Assembly: GCA_963580285.1 (NCBI GenBank)
Contig: OY757023.1
Location: forward strand, 92,343,108-92,407,107
Source: Lucinisca nassula
Taxonomy: Eukaryota; Mollusca; Bivalvia; Lucinida; Lucinidae
DNA: 64,000 nucleotides
Direction: 5' to 3'
Shown: piece by piece, positions 1 to 62,418 of the stretch
Layout: every line of letters starts with the position of its first letter
How positions within the stretch are numbered: position 1 is the stretch's first letter
Translations under genes and position numbers: made by a program
The notes under the pieces: model-generated
Databases searched by the model: none
Told to the model about the DNA's origin: nothing
Seen by the model: only the letters and a program-made list of their open reading frames with translations

Positions 1-227
1 AATTGGGAACAAATTGTTTCCATGCTGCATCATTTCGAACATTTACGTATTGGTGGCATTGTTAACAAGCTGGCTGTTTTTTTTTCATTTCTGTCTACAC
101 AAGCATGAGTGAAACTGTTTTGAAAATAACACAAAACGTCCACGATTTCAACAAAAAATACATTTCACTTTTTCTGAGTCCGGCAAGGAGATAACTACGG
201 CTAATCCCTGCCTTCCTAACTTTAGCC
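1..227. other. No gene recognised
   Basis: AT-rich sequence with a T run; no M13 exon found here. Confidence 0.5.
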
Positions 228-346
228 ACCAACCTAGCTCAGTGGTTAGTCCATTTGCCTCAGATTCTAAAGGTCCCAGGTTCGATCCCCAGCTGCGGTG
301 ACAAAATTTCGGCGTGATTTGCAGGTACGAGTGTCATAAAGTGTAC
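228..346 (+). mobile_element. tRNA-headed SINE fragment
   Basis: A-box-like AGCTCAGTGGTTAGT and B-box GGTTCGATCCC with correct spacing; a short tail merges into the next SINE. Confidence 0.65.
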
Positions 347-832
<486 letters not shown>

Positions 833-1378
833 AATGTCATAAAGTGCATCGTAGTTAACTGGAGCCCCCCCCCCCCCCCCCTGTGCAGGGAGAACCATCC
901 CCTGTGCAGGTTAAAGAACCCTACCGAAATTACATGGTTACTGTGTACTCTTTCATCCTTCAAAACTGGAGTATATGCCGTATACAACGTCTGTGTCCCC
1001 TCTTGGGGTTTAGTTGAAAATGGAAGAAAAATAGCGATAATGCTCATTTGTCACTACTTCGAACGGTTTAGAATTAAACAGAACCGGTCGTTCCGGTCGT
1101 TAGTTCATCGATAGAGTAGACCGGAATCAGCAGAAAAACCAAGCTTCGCGACGATTGTTTTCTTGATCTGTTACAGAAAGTGATGTGAAAGAAGCAAAGT
1201 CTAAATGTAGAGCTGCAAATACATCATTTGGGATTCGAATGGCCAAGAGAGGTTCATTTTAATGAAAGACATAAACTGAAAGCGAAAAAACTTTCCTCCG
1301 TAACACTAGTTCGCTTGTGATTGATGAAAACCTGAAAATTTTTGTCACACGTTTATGCCGAATTTTGCTTTGCTGAGT
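833..1378. other. No gene recognised
   Basis: A C run (867-882) and otherwise unstructured intron-like sequence. Confidence 0.5.
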
Positions 1379-1873
1379 TAATCCATGCGAGAAAATCATG
1401 TTTCCTGAAAGTGACAGACAGAGGCGGATTATTGTTGCAAAGTGGACATATTTAACTTGTATAGATCAAATTAAGCAGGTGAAAAACTGCATTTACCAAC
1501 AAAATACACTGGGTAAAACGAGGTAATCCCCCCAAAAATGGAGCCGAAGTTTCCTCCCTTGTCTCTAATATAGTACCCCCCCCCAAAAAAAAAAAAATAT
1601 TTTTTTTTTCATGATTCAAGCCCCTATGGATAATCCATGCGAGAAAATCATGTTTCCTGAAAGTGACAGACAGAGGCGGATTATTGTTGCAAAGTGGACA
1701 TATTTAACTTGTATAGATCATAATAAGCAGGTGAAAAACTGCATTTGCCAACAAAATACATGGGGGTAAAACGAGGTAACACCGAAAAAAATGGTGCCGA
1801 AATTTCCCCCTTGTCTCTAATATAGTACCCCACCAAAAAAAACATTTTTTTTTTCATGATTCAAGCCCCTATG
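1379..1873 (+). repeat. Direct tandem duplication, about 249 bp
   Basis: TAATCCATGCGAGAAAATCA through TTCATGATTCAAGCCCCTATG appears at 1379-1627 and 1630-1873 with small differences. Confidence 0.92.
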
Positions 1874-1904
1874 ACTGAAGACGCATTTTTGATCGACACA
1901 GGTC

Positions 1905-2178
1905 ATTGAATATGTTCTATAAAAGGGTTATCCTTTGGAAGCAAGGAATACACCACAGAAGTGAAACGTATCAAGCAAACAAGTTTTTCTGGGTCAGACT
2001 AGCTAGTTTCATCCACTTAGAGCAAGCATCAGTGTCCCTCAGATGGTTTCAAAATGACACAATGGCATCAAATGTCCAAAAGGACAAGAAAACATAAGCT
2101 CCCATATGATGAAGGACAGGGAGACTTTACAGCAGCCAACACAAGCTATAGTATCGTTAATAAACTGTGTTACTGAAT
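1905..2178 (+). mobile_element. SINE-like repeat, family M
   Basis: ATGTTCTATAAAAGGGTTAT, GCAAGGAATACACCACAGA, CAGACTAGCTAGTTTC and a closing ATCGTTAATAAA. Related sequence is at 41186-41260, 43290-43455 and 61666-62039. Confidence 0.65.
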
Positions 2179-2310
2179 GTGAAATGTGCTAATTAGGAAT
2201 ATTTCTCAACAAAGTTTTTGGGTGAAAGGAACCAGCAAAGAACAAAATGATATACGCTGGATGAACTTAAACCAAACATTTATTCTGTATCCCGTGGGTT
2301 CAATGGTGCA

Positions 2311-2578
2311 TATTATGAAAACACGCCTATACAAAAAATGTAAATTTTACCACCTAAAAACGAAACTGTTTAGATGAAAAATTGTGATAGTTTTCTTATT
2401 TCTGCTCAAAATATTGGTTGTGGATACTCGTTAGAACCACCTCATCGAGGCGTTTCTTACGAGTACCCACAATCTATATTTTAGAGCAGAAATAAGAAAA
2501 ACAAGGTTTACCCCCGTAAACCCCAGTTTTACTATACAAACGTGATGTTCAAGGGGGTCAGAAGTATATACGCATGTT
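2311..2578. mobile_element. HP-A hairpin MITE
   Basis: Reference description for HP-A: about 275 bp, termini CATTACGAAAACACGCCTAT and its complement ...ATAGGCGTGTTTTCGTGATG, a central hairpin of about 100 bp from CTTATTTCTGCTC to GAGCAGAAATAAG with stem TGTGGGTACTCGTTAGAACC / CGCCTC, and on one arm a second hairpin, AACCCCACTTTTATATAG / AAAACTGGGGTT. This copy has a diverged left end. Confidence 0.85.
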
Positions 2579-2604
2579 AACAGTTAGCAGTTAACAATTT
2601 GACC

Positions 2605-2896
2605 ATCATCATGATAAAAGTCAGTGAAATGAACACCCTTCTAAACCCCCACTTTGTTTAGAAAAAATGTGGTGTAGAGCGCTATGCGGGGTAATACATA
2701 ATTTGGCTTATTTCTGCTCCTAGATATACCTTGTGGGTACTCGTTATAGCCGCCTCGCCGAGGCGGTTCCAAACGAGCACCCACAACCTAAGTTTGAAGT
2801 AGAAATAAGAAAACTATCACAAATTTTCATCGGAAAAGTAGCCATTTTAGAGATATGAAAGAATACACTATCTCTCACAGGTGTGTTATCGTAATG
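2605..2896. mobile_element. HP-B hairpin MITE
   Basis: Reference description for HP-B: same architecture as HP-A and a homologous stem, but termini CATCACGTGAACAAGTCCGTG and ...GGATGTGTTATCGTAATG, and outer arm CCATTTTGGAGATATGAAAA. This copy has loop GCC. Confidence 0.8.
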
Positions 2897-3283
2897 TGAA
2901 CGTGCTCGTTAAGCTAACGATGCTTTGAACAATTTCGGCCTGGTCGTTTTGTACGTAGTTTCATTGCAGGCTTTTATATGCTCTGTGGATTTGTGTGTTA
3001 GTACATGAGTTTTTTTTTCTGTTTTTTTTTTTTTTTTTTTTTTTGTCGTGATGTTAACAAATCTTTCTCTTCCTTTGGTGCCTTGAGATGGCTGTTGCTT
3101 TTGTTCAATGTCGCCATCCAGTAACTATTTTCTTTCCATTTCAAACATTTTATATTGTAAAAAATGTTATTGGGTTATCGTCAATTAAATTGTATAATCT
3201 TTGTGTGGGTGAAGCATTACCATGTACAATGGATATGTGTATATGTCTGAAAATAATTAAGTTATCATCACATTAATGAAAAG

Positions 3284-3566
3284 CATCACAAAACACGCCA
3301 CTATAATGTTAACCCTCTAAAACCCCACTTTCATATAATCAAAAAATGGGGTTTACGTGGGTATACATTATTTTTCTTCCTTATGCTCAAAAACCATATA
3401 TTGTTGGTACACGTGCGGTTATACGAATACCGACAGTCCATGTTTAGAGCAGAAATACGAAAAATATCGCTTATTTTTATCGGATTTTTTTTTTCATTTA
3501 TTTTTTTCTCTCTGTTTCGTGGCAAAATACTCAATAAATATTTTGAAAAGGCGTGTTTTCGTAATG
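3284..3566. mobile_element. HP-A MITE, decayed stem
   Basis: Both ends are recognisable (CATCACAAAACACGCC ... GGCGTGTTTTCGTAATG), but the central stem is largely eroded. Confidence 0.7.
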
Positions 3567-3640
3567 CCTTTTAAACTCAATTTTTATACTGAAAAATCTG
3601 GAATTTCAAGGACATACATTATTTTTTTCATTGTAGCTAA

Positions 3641-3945
3641 TCCGCCCCCGCCCATCGGGGCTTGAAGAAATAGATGGGCTTCATGATGCTTCCACGCAGA
3701 GCTGAAACCGACCGCACGCGAGTACTGGTAGCCGCTTAGAGGATTTAATCCTGCCCAGTCAGCGCGGTGCGAGTCGGTCTGTCCATGCTTATAAACCCTT
3801 TTGGTTTTATTGGGCGACAGGGCTTGAGATGTCATTTCATCTCAATGTCGGGTTCAAGTCCGACTAATTTGGAAGCACCGTCTCCAAAATACCTATACAG
3901 TGTTGACAGGGATGTTAAACACCAAATCAAACAAATAAAATCACT
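3641..3945 (+). mobile_element. SINE-like repeat, family V
   Basis: Reference copy: about 300 bp from GCCCATCGGGGCTTGAAGAA, through CACGCAGAGCTGAAACCGAC, CATTTCATCTCAATGTCGGG and GACAGGGATGTTAAACACC to a (CAAA)n-type tail. No clear tRNA head. Confidence 0.8.
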
Positions 3946-3954
3946 GTAGTTTAC

Positions 3955-4123
3955 ACAATAGAGTGTGTGTACTCGTACGAACAAGGCAGTTCTAACGAAC
4001 AGTCACAATCTTTGTTTAGAACTGTTGCAATAATAAGAATATCAACATTACTTATATCAGAAAAATGTCATTTTTTGAAGCAATGGTAGAATTCAATCTG
4101 TCATACGGGGGCTTTATCCGAAT
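3955..4123. mobile_element. Hairpin MITE remnant
   Basis: Diverged stem (GTGTGTACTCGTACGAAC ... GTTCTAACGAAC) and an HP-B-like right arm. Confidence 0.5.
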
Positions 4124-4125
4124 GA

Positions 4126-4203
4126 CATCACCTGTACAAGTCCGTGAAATGAACACCCTGCTAAACCCCACTTTATATAAAGAAAATTAGGGTAAATATC
4201 ATA
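4126..4203 (+). mobile_element. HP-B left-arm fragment
   Basis: CATCACCTGTACAAGTCCGTG through the AACCCCACTTTATAT arm only. Confidence 0.65.
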
Positions 4204-4204
4204 A

Positions 4205-4483
4205 CATCACGAAAACACGTCTATATAGTTTTCATCCCCTTGAACCCCATTTTTATATAGTAAAACTGGGGTTTACAGGGGTAAACATTATTTTTCTTAT
4301 TTTTGCTTCAAGACATATAATGTGGGTACTCGTTAGAACCGCCTCAGTGAGGCGGTTCAAACGAGCACCCACAACCTATGTTTGCAGTATAAATAAGAAT
4401 GAATATCACGGATTTTCATCAGAAAAGTAGCCATTTTGGAGATATGAAAAATGCACTATGTCACACGGATGCGTTATCCAAAT
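4205..4483. mobile_element. HP-A/HP-B chimeric MITE
   Basis: The left half is HP-A (CATCACGAAAACACGTCTATATA), the right half HP-B (GCAGTATAAATAAG, CCATTTTGGAGATATG, GTTATC); the switch lies in the stem. Confidence 0.75.
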
Positions 4484-4519
4484 GATATGAAAGAGAACAG
4501 TGTACGAAACACACATTAC

Positions 4520-55041
<50,522 letters not shown>

Positions 55042-55177
55042 TTTGTTTTTTAACTTGCTAGGACTCTGATAGTTCTTACACTGTCAACAGAGTCTTTGTG
55101 AAATATAAACGGGGGCATCATAAATATGAACAGGGACCACATAAGAGCCAGCGCAAGACAACATCTGCAATAAGGCA

Positions 55178-55255
55178 TATGCGAGCAGCTAAGACTCGGA
55201 TCAGCCTGCGCTTCCGCGCAGTCTGATCAGAGTCTTCGCTGTTCGCATGAGCCTT
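55178..55255. repeat. Palindromic MITE core (GCGCAG family)
   Basis: Arms GCGAGCAGCTAAGACTC and GAGTCTTCGCTGTTCGC around CCTGCGCTTCCGCGCAG, about 140 bp upstream of M13 exon 1. Related sequences are at 55715-55775, 58860-58930 and 58985-59030. Confidence 0.7.
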
Positions 55256-56479
55256 CTACAGCCTCTGGACTACTCGTCCGAGACTGTTCCGACCAGACTG
55301 ACCTGACGAGCCGGCTGAACTGAGTCTTCGACAATAGCATGGGTCTTACTGTAGATTTTTTTTTCATGCGTCGGCTCATATGTAACCACAGAACACTCGA
55401 ACAGAAAATCTGAGCTTTCTGTGGTCACGTATGCCTTCTGTAGAGTTCGGTTCATCCATAGAGATACAGGCGAAGATTTTGATCAGATTGTGCAGGTACA
55501 TTGTCATAACTAAATGTTGACTGGTTACCGGGTGTCTTGTTAATTTTCTGTGTGCTAGCTCAGATGAACGGTCGTATCTAGGTAGATGAGCCACGTAGTG
55601 TGTCCTCGGATATTTCCCATCAAACAAGGCGTAACTAGGTCTAAGTATCCCTTCACTCACAATTGTCTTTTTGCTCTGTATGAAGAAGTTTCGTGCCAAC
55701 AGTCATCCATATAGCGCACAGCGAAGACACAGATCAGCCTGCGCATGCCCTGATCTTAATATACGCTGGGCGCATATGCCCGAAGACACATTTTTACGTG
55801 ACGTAGCTGTTCAAACAGTGTGATGAAGCATAAATTGAGTGTTAAAACAACATTTTGGAGGAGATGGAATGCAAAGACTAATCAACGCATGGTCCGTTAG
55901 TAACCACTTTATCTGAAGAAGACTGTCCCCTCATGTTAAGCCTTTAAATATACATGTATTATTATTATTATTATTTTTATTATTATTATTATTTCGACTG
56001 AAATTATACGAGTTCCAAAATTTCAGGTTCACCAAAATTAAGGTTTATTAGACTATAACAATTAAAAAAATAGTTGGCGCTTTTAAGTTCATGCAAGGAC
56101 GTTGTTGTTGTTGTTGGTGGTGGTGATGGTGGTGGTGGTGTGTGTGGGGGTGGGGGGGGTGGGGGGTGGAGGGACTGTTTGAACATTTTATTCATTCTTT
56201 TAACCTGTTGAATAACTTGTAATGCTTTGTACTAAGCCATGTTTGGTTTGTCAAAGATGACGAAAGTGCTCGACTGGACTTTTACAGTCATGTTCTGGCA
56301 CCAGAAGTTCGTTTTCCATGAACATTGTTCATATAAAACGAATTATTTGGTGATCTTAACATAATAATTGCATTTGATACATAGTAGGGAACAACTACAA
56401 CGTAATAAGTAACGTAGCTGACCAACATTTTTCAGTGTTTTCAATGCATTAAATTAGCAAAACATTGCGACTACTTTTG
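55256..56479. other. Sequence upstream of M13 exon 1
   Basis: Would contain promoter and 5' UTR of the M13 gene if exon 1 is right. I see no TATA box or other core signal I would defend. Confidence 0.4.
56101..56172 (+). repeat. GTT/GGT and G-rich tract
   Basis: GTTGTTGTTG then GGTGGTGGTG and runs of seven or more G. An ATT tract lies at 55958-55993. Confidence 0.95.
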
Positions 56480-57065
56480 CCATAGGGGCTTGAAGAAATA
56501 GATGACCTGCATGATACTTCCATGCAGAGCTAAAACTGACCGCTCACGAGTACTGTAAACCGCTGAGAGGATCTAAGCCTGTCCAGGCAATGCGGTGCGA
56601 GTCGGACAGTCCATGTTATTTATCCTCTTGGTTTCACTGGCTGACAGGGCTTGAGATATCATTTCATCTCAATGTCAGGTACAGTAGTCGCAGATAAGAT
56701 TGACTAGGTGGGGCTATTTCTTGTACCTGCCTTTGAAATATTCTTTTAACAAAAAGGTCGGCCCCCGCCCATAGGGGCTTGAAGAAATATATGGGCTGCA
56801 TGATGCTTCCACGCAGAGCTGAATCTGTCTCGCACACTAGTACTGGTAAACAGCCTAGAGGATCTAAGCCTGTCCAGGAACAGAGGTGCGAGGCAGACCG
56901 TCCATGCTAATAAACCCTATTGGTTTCTTTGGGCGACAGGGCTTTAGATGTCATTTCATCTCAATGTCGGGTAAAAGTCCCACAAAATTGGAAGCAACGT
57001 CTCCAAAATGACCTTTACAGTGTTGACGGGGCCGTTAAACCTCAAAATCAAACAAACAAAACAAT
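56480..57065 (+). mobile_element. Two family V repeats in tandem
   Basis: 56480-56700 lacks its tail; 56757-57065 is complete with (CAAA)n. A further 3' piece with the ACTTTAAACC tail lies at 57255-57345. Confidence 0.78.
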
Positions 57066-57344
57066 TAACAAAAAGGTAAAACAAGTCATCCGACTGTGTG
57101 AATCAACTATACTGTGGCGTATATATGACCTTTTGGTCCGCTTGCAGAAAGCATGCGAAAGGCACTCTATCGAATCTTCTAGTGGACTCGGCGAATTTGA
57201 CATATTGACAATACCGGAATATCGCCGCCAAGTCAATTTTATCTGCGACTTCTATAAAAGTCCCACACAATTGGAAGCAACGTCTCCAAAATTACCTATA
57301 TAGTGTTGACGGGGACTTTAAACCTTCAATCAAACAAAGACTAT

Positions 57345-57440
57345 AAGGTTAGGATTGTGGTCCAGGGGATACCGTTCTGGACTTCGAATCCGAAGATGAC
57401 TTTTTGACCCACAGGGTCGTTAATTCAAATCCCATAGGAG
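57345..57440 (+). mobile_element. tRNA-like SINE head fragment
   Basis: GTGGTCCAGGGGATACCG and AATTCAAATCCCATAGG resemble A and B boxes; weak. Confidence 0.4.
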
Positions 57441-57486
57441 GTTTATTTGATTTTTTTTTCTGCATGAAAACATATTATTACTTGCA

Positions 57487-57820
57487 AAGTAGAAGTAAAA
57501 CAAAGATCAGGAATTGATACAATTAACTTACTCCACCCATAAAAGACACCAAAGGGAAAGAAATACAAACATTAAGCGACCAGACCATAATGGAAACCTA
57601 AACAAAGGAAGGCCATAAGGACAGTTACTTTCCCACAAAATGGCCATATGGCCATCCAAAACCAAAAGACACAAGTGATACACACAGTAAGTAACAAACA
57701 ACAACATAAATAAATCGCCACAGAAGAGCCGCCTTGGAACGGTCAGTGGAAGATTTCCACTGGGGGGCTTAAATCGATTTTACGTGGCCACAATCCTCGC
57801 CCTTACCTCCGTCGCAAGTT
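57487..57820 (-). mobile_element. R600 copy, 5'-truncated
   Basis: The 3' end AAGTAGAAGTAAAACAAAGA matches the other copies; truncated near CGCCCTTACCTCCGTCGCA. Confidence 0.8.
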
Positions 57821-58270
57821 TGTAGATTTTTTATTGTGTGTCAAAGACTGATTTTATTTTTATTTTTCATGCTTTAGGAACTTGTTCATTTGTTCTGGTT
57901 TGCTTCAAATGCTTTGTTTAGGGGCGAAAATTGAAAACCGGCGTACCCGGAGAACAAGCTCCTGACCTTCAGTTGCGGAACTTAGCGCCTAGCCAGTCTA
58001 GAAACACAGCTGTTAGACGCCTAATGAGCAAATGCGGACGCCGACGCCGTAGCTGACACCGACGACGCCGACAAAGGTATGGCAATAGCACCCCCCCCCC
58101 CCCCCACCAACCTTACTTTGGTCAGGCGAGCTACATTAAACCTTATAACGCTAGCAAGTCCGTGCAATGGTTACACATGTTAATCCAACTTCATACAGAA
58201 AACAAAAGTCGTTTACTTGAGTAAATCATCCCCACCAACTCCCGCCCCTCCCCACAAGCTACAATCTATG

Positions 58271-58548
58271 TTTGTCGCACCCGTCCATCGGAGCTTGGAT
58301 AAATAGATGGGTTGCATAGTGCTTACACGCAGAGCTGAAATGAGTACTGTTAAACCACTTAGAAGGATTAGGCTTGCCCAGGCAAAGTGGTGTGGGTCAG
58401 ACCGCCCAATGCATATAAGCCTTTTGATTTCATTGGGCGACACTCAGTTTCGGATAAAAGTCCCACAAAATTGGAAGCAACGTCACCAAAATGACCTAGA
58501 TAATGTTGACGGGGCAAGAAACCTCAATTAAAACAAATAAACAAACAG
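58271..58548 (+). mobile_element. Family V repeat
   Basis: CCGTCCATCGGAGCTTGGAT to AAACCTCAATTAAAACAAAT. Confidence 0.75.
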
Positions 58549-59512
58549 TCTATATTTGTAGCAAATATAGGAAAACTATAATAAAAAATATTATACAATT
58601 AGCCAGGAAATACTTAGAATTTATTTACATTTGTGAGGTGAGTATCAAGATTATTTAATCGAGTATGTTGTAATATTAGAATTTTCACAAGTTCGAAGCA
58701 CGAGTGACAATTCTGATGATGAAATATTTTTGGTATTACATGCAATCGAAAAAAAGTGTAAATTTTCTTTTTATTTTGTGCGTGACTTTGGCAAAACAAT
58801 TAGTTCTGGCTACCATTTTGAAAATGAGCCGTGGCACAACATTTCTTACAATTTACATGTGCGCCCAGCGAAGACTCAGATCAGCCTGCGCATCCACGCA
58901 GTCTAATCAGAGTCTTCGTTGTGCGCTCTAAGGACGGCTAATGGCCCAATGCTCCTTCATGCAGCAAGAGAAGTCTCTGGTCAGACTATATGGATGCGCA
59001 GGCTGATCTGATTCTTCGCTGGGCGAACATCTAAATTTTAGGAAATGTTGCGCCCTGGCTCAAATAATATATCTTTTTAGGCCATGGGAGAAGGCAAGAA
59101 CGTGTTATCTTGCATGGTTGTGTTACTCTTATGCCCTGAAAATGGTGCCAACAAACGCAGTAGTCGGACTTGTAAGTCCAAATCTCAGAAGAATTATGGT
59201 ATAGCTAAAATCTGGCTCGACATGTTATTATCAATTTGCTGAATCATATATTAACAGTCTACATGGTGATTTGATGCCATAAAATTAGGTTATCAGTTCG
59301 TATGTACAGAATAGCAGGTTCATTATTTACATTTATTTTTTGTTCTGAAAAATACATTATTCCAAATAAATTCCTGGAACCTGGATTATTATTGCACATC
59401 CCATCTGAGCCAGCTAGGTATTTCACTTATCTTATCCCCCTTGCTTTTCAAAAATAGTGTGTTTCCCTTACTATTAGGGGGTCTCCTCTTAAAAGAAAGA
59501 ATTTACTCTCTC

Positions 59513-59895
59513 ATCATGATAACAAGTTCATGAAATGAATTAACACAGTGTATACCTCAAACAGAGTTTGCAGGGGTCACCATGTGAACAAGTCCATTAA
59601 ATGAACACCCCATGAATCCTACTTTATATCTGAGAAAAAACTGGGGTTTACAGGGTGTACAATGTACATAAATTTTCTTACATCTTCTCCAAGACCCAGG
59701 TTGTGGGCACTCGTTAGAACCGCCTCAATGAGGCAGTTCTAACGAGCACCCACAGCGTATGTTTGCAGAATAAACAAGTCAAATATAGATGATTTTCATC
59801 AGAAAAATAGCCATTTTGGAGATGTTAAATTTCTTTTCTTACTTTTTATCCAAGACAGGTTGTGGACACTCGTTAGAACCGCCTCAATGAAAGTG
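59513..59895. mobile_element. HP-B MITE with flanking half copies
   Basis: Main copy 59579-59825 with full stem; a left-arm piece (59513-59578) and a second half-stem (59826-59895) that stops at the apex. Confidence 0.7.
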
Positions 59896-60056
59896 AACCG
59901 TCATATCGCCAGGTGAACATTTGAGAAAACACCCAACGTAACCGAAAATTGCGGCTTGCAGTGAGGGATAATTAAAAAATGCTACCTGTAGTAATCGGAG
60001 TAGTCTTTTTTGTTCGCAACACATCGTCTCGTTAAGTTTACTCCATCTGTTACTAT

Positions 60057-60230
60057 AAGCCTCCGTGGTGTAGTGGTTATACTACTCGCCTTGTAAACCA
60101 GGGGTCGCAGGATCGATCCCGGGCTTCTCCAGACTTTCGGATGAGTCTGTAAACCGAGGTCCCGTCTCCGTATGACCTTAGCTGTTGGTGAGACGTAAAA
60201 CTCAAACACTTCACTTCACTTCACTTCCAT
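60057..60230 (+). mobile_element. tRNA-headed SINE (family S5)
   Basis: GCCTCCGTGGTGTAGTGGTT head, GGATCGATCCCGGGC B box, body ending GGTGAGACGTAAAACTCAAA. The acceptor stem does not pair, so it is not a tRNA gene. Confidence 0.8.
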
Positions 60231-60344
60231 CTGTTACTATGCTGTTTTGAACTTACGGCTTGGACATTGAGTTTACGCAAGAGAAAATCAAAATCCAAAA
60301 TGCTAGAGTGAGGTTTCTTGTCCGCAACACGTCGTCTCGTTGGC

Positions 60345-60630
60345 CACCGTCCATCGGGGCTCGAAGAAATAGATTGGGCTGCATGATGCTTACACGCAGA
60401 GCTGAATCCGACCGCACATGATTACTGGTAAACTAAGCCTGCCCAGGCAAAGAAATGCAAGTCGGACCGTCTGTGCATATAAAGCCTATTAGTTTCAGTG
60501 GGTGGCAGGGATTTAGACATCATGTAATCACGATGTCGGGTACAAGTCCCACAAAATTGGAAGCAACGTCTCCAAAATGACCCATACAGTGTTTACAGGA
60601 ACGGTAAACCTCAAATCAAACAAAACACAT
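60345..60630 (+). mobile_element. Family V repeat
   Basis: GTCCATCGGGGCTCGAAGAA to GGTAAACCTCAAATC. Confidence 0.78.
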
Positions 60631-60914
60631 CGTCTCGAAATAGCGCTAAAACTTTGAAGGTTCATGGCTTCATGCCTGTATACGGTCTAGGTGTTACGTA
60701 CGACCGGGATACAATCTATCGATGGACGGACTCTCGCTCGTTTGGTTGGACGGACAGACGGGCGCACAGATAAGGACATGGGTGCAACTTTATGTCCTTC
60801 CACTCTTCTTCTAATGACGGGACATAAAAAGTAAATATCATTTTCAATGTGAATATTGCTACGTTAAAACCATAAAATTTCTGTTTTTATTGCACGTATT
60901 GTTTCGGACATGTA

Positions 60915-61263
60915 CAGTCGAACTTCGATGGCTCGAATACCGATGGCTCGTTTACCATGGTTGAGTCGAACCCGTTTTGGAGTCCCTAGGGAATTCCTCT
61001 GCATAAGAAAATAATGTGAGATAATTAAGGAGATTTTTTACTTTTATCTTGCAAATGTATGCTGTGTGTACTCATTAGAATCGCCTCAATGAGGCGATTC
61101 TAATGAGTACACACAGCATAAATTTATGTTACAGAACACCGATAAGATGTCCAAAAGTACCCCCGTTATGTTTTCTGAAAGTATGCAACAGTGGCTCGAA
61201 CCATCGCTGTCTCGAACTAATTGTCATGGTCCAAAAGGAGTTCGAGCCACCGAAGTTCTACTG
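60915..61263. mobile_element. HP-C: pogo/Tigger-like MITE, complete
   Basis: CAGTCGAACTTCGATGGCTC to GAGCCACCGAAGTTCTACTG with TA on both sides; central hairpin at about 61047-61120 with loop AAT. Confidence 0.85.
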
Positions 61264-61273
61264 TAATTGGGTG

Positions 61274-61528
61274 CATTACGATTACTAGCCTATACAAACA
61301 CATTGTAAATTTTACGCCGAAAACAAACGAAAAAATTTCAAGATACCTTTCTTATTTCTGTTTAAAATATAGCTAGTGGGTACACTTTAGAACCGCCACA
61401 TCGAGGCGGTTCAAACGCGTACCCACACTCTGTATTTTAGAGCAGAAATAAGAAAACAATTTCCCTTTAAACCCCAGTTTTACAATTTAATAGTGGGGTC
61501 AGAACTATATAGGCATGTTTTCCTGATA
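61274..61528. mobile_element. HP-A MITE
   Basis: CATTACGATTACTAGCCTAT to ATAGGCATGTTTTCCTGAT, ten bases after the HP-C element. Confidence 0.8.
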
Positions 61529-61559
61529 GGTTGCATTTGTGGATTTTTCAAGGATATTG

Positions 61560-62235
61560 AGGCCCCCCGCCCATCGGGGCTTGAAGAAATAAATGGGTTA
61601 CATGATGCTTCCACGCAGAGCTGAAACCGACGCACACGATTACTGGTAAACCGCTTAGAAGATCTAATATGTTCTATAAAAGGGTTATCCTTTGGTAGCA
61701 AGGAATACACCACAGAACTGAAAAATAGTGAGTGTACATGTTTTCTGGGCCAGACTAGCTAGTTTCGGCCAATTAGGCCTCATCAGTGACCCTCAGATAT
61801 TTTCAAAATTCCACAATGGAATCAATGATCCCAAAGGACAAGAAAATATAATCTACACTATGATGTAGGGCAGGGAGACGTTTTACCGCCGCCACACAGT
61901 CCCACACACCAGCTGTAGTGAAGTTAAATATGTTCTATAAAAGGGTTATCCTTTGGTAGCAAGGAATACACCACAGAACTGAAAAATAGTGAGTGTACAT
62001 GTTTTCTGGGCCAGACTAGCTAGTTTCGGCCAATTAGGCCTGCCCAGGCAAAGCGATGCGAGTCGGCCGGTCCATGCTTATAAACCCAATTGGTTTCATT
62101 GGGCGACAAGGCTTGAGATGCCATTTCATCTCAATGTCGGGTAAAAGTCCCACAAAGTTGGAAGCAACGTCTCCAAAATGAGCTATACAGTGTTGATGGG
62201 GGCGTTAAACCTTAAATCAAACAAACAAACAAGGA
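61560..62235 (+). mobile_element. Family V repeat split by an inner SINE-like insertion, with target duplication
   Basis: Outer repeat 61560-61665 plus 62040-62235, flanked by AAGGATATTGA on both sides (about 61549-61559 and 62231-62241). The inner 61666-62039 carries ATGTTCTATAAAAGGGTTAT twice, 263 bp apart. Confidence 0.8.
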
Positions 62236-62265
62236 TATTGAATATGTGATTGCTTTACATTTCAG

Positions 62266-62368
62266 AATGTTGCTTTCTGCGATTATCGTAGTATTGCTTA
62301 GTGGTCTGATCAGAGCTGATTATGACTGTCTGTGCAGCTATGATGTTGAAAAACCAGTTTTCGACACG
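62266..62368 (+). CDS. First coding exon of a secreted protein (runs off right edge)
   Basis: Acceptor TTGCTTTACATTTCAG, one base, then ATG at 62267; donor GTACGT at 62369. The 34 codons encode a clear signal peptide (MLLSAIIVVLLSGLIRA) followed by DYDCLCSYDVEKPVFDT. Phase 0 at the donor. The 'YDCLCxYxVExPV' start resembles the mature N-terminus of a set of small secreted mollusc proteins, but I cannot name the family with confidence. Upstream there must be a non-coding 5' exon. A SINE ends about 30 bp before the acceptor and a hairpin MITE begins 50 bp after the donor. Confidence 0.7.
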
Positions 62369-62418
62369 GTACGTCCTCTTCTGTTCATATGCTCAAATCT
62401 ACTTGTAATGACGCAAAG

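Noticed and set aside
3357..3665. 102-residue plus-strand ORF
   Set aside because: Crosses a decayed HP-A element into a family V repeat.
55376..55699. 107-residue minus-strand ORF upstream of exon 1
   Set aside because: No recognisable motif, low hydrophobic order, overlaps putative 5' flank; probably chance.
60062..60135. Possible tRNA gene
   Set aside because: A and B boxes are present but the acceptor stem does not pair and a SINE body follows; minus-strand and array copies confirm a SINE.
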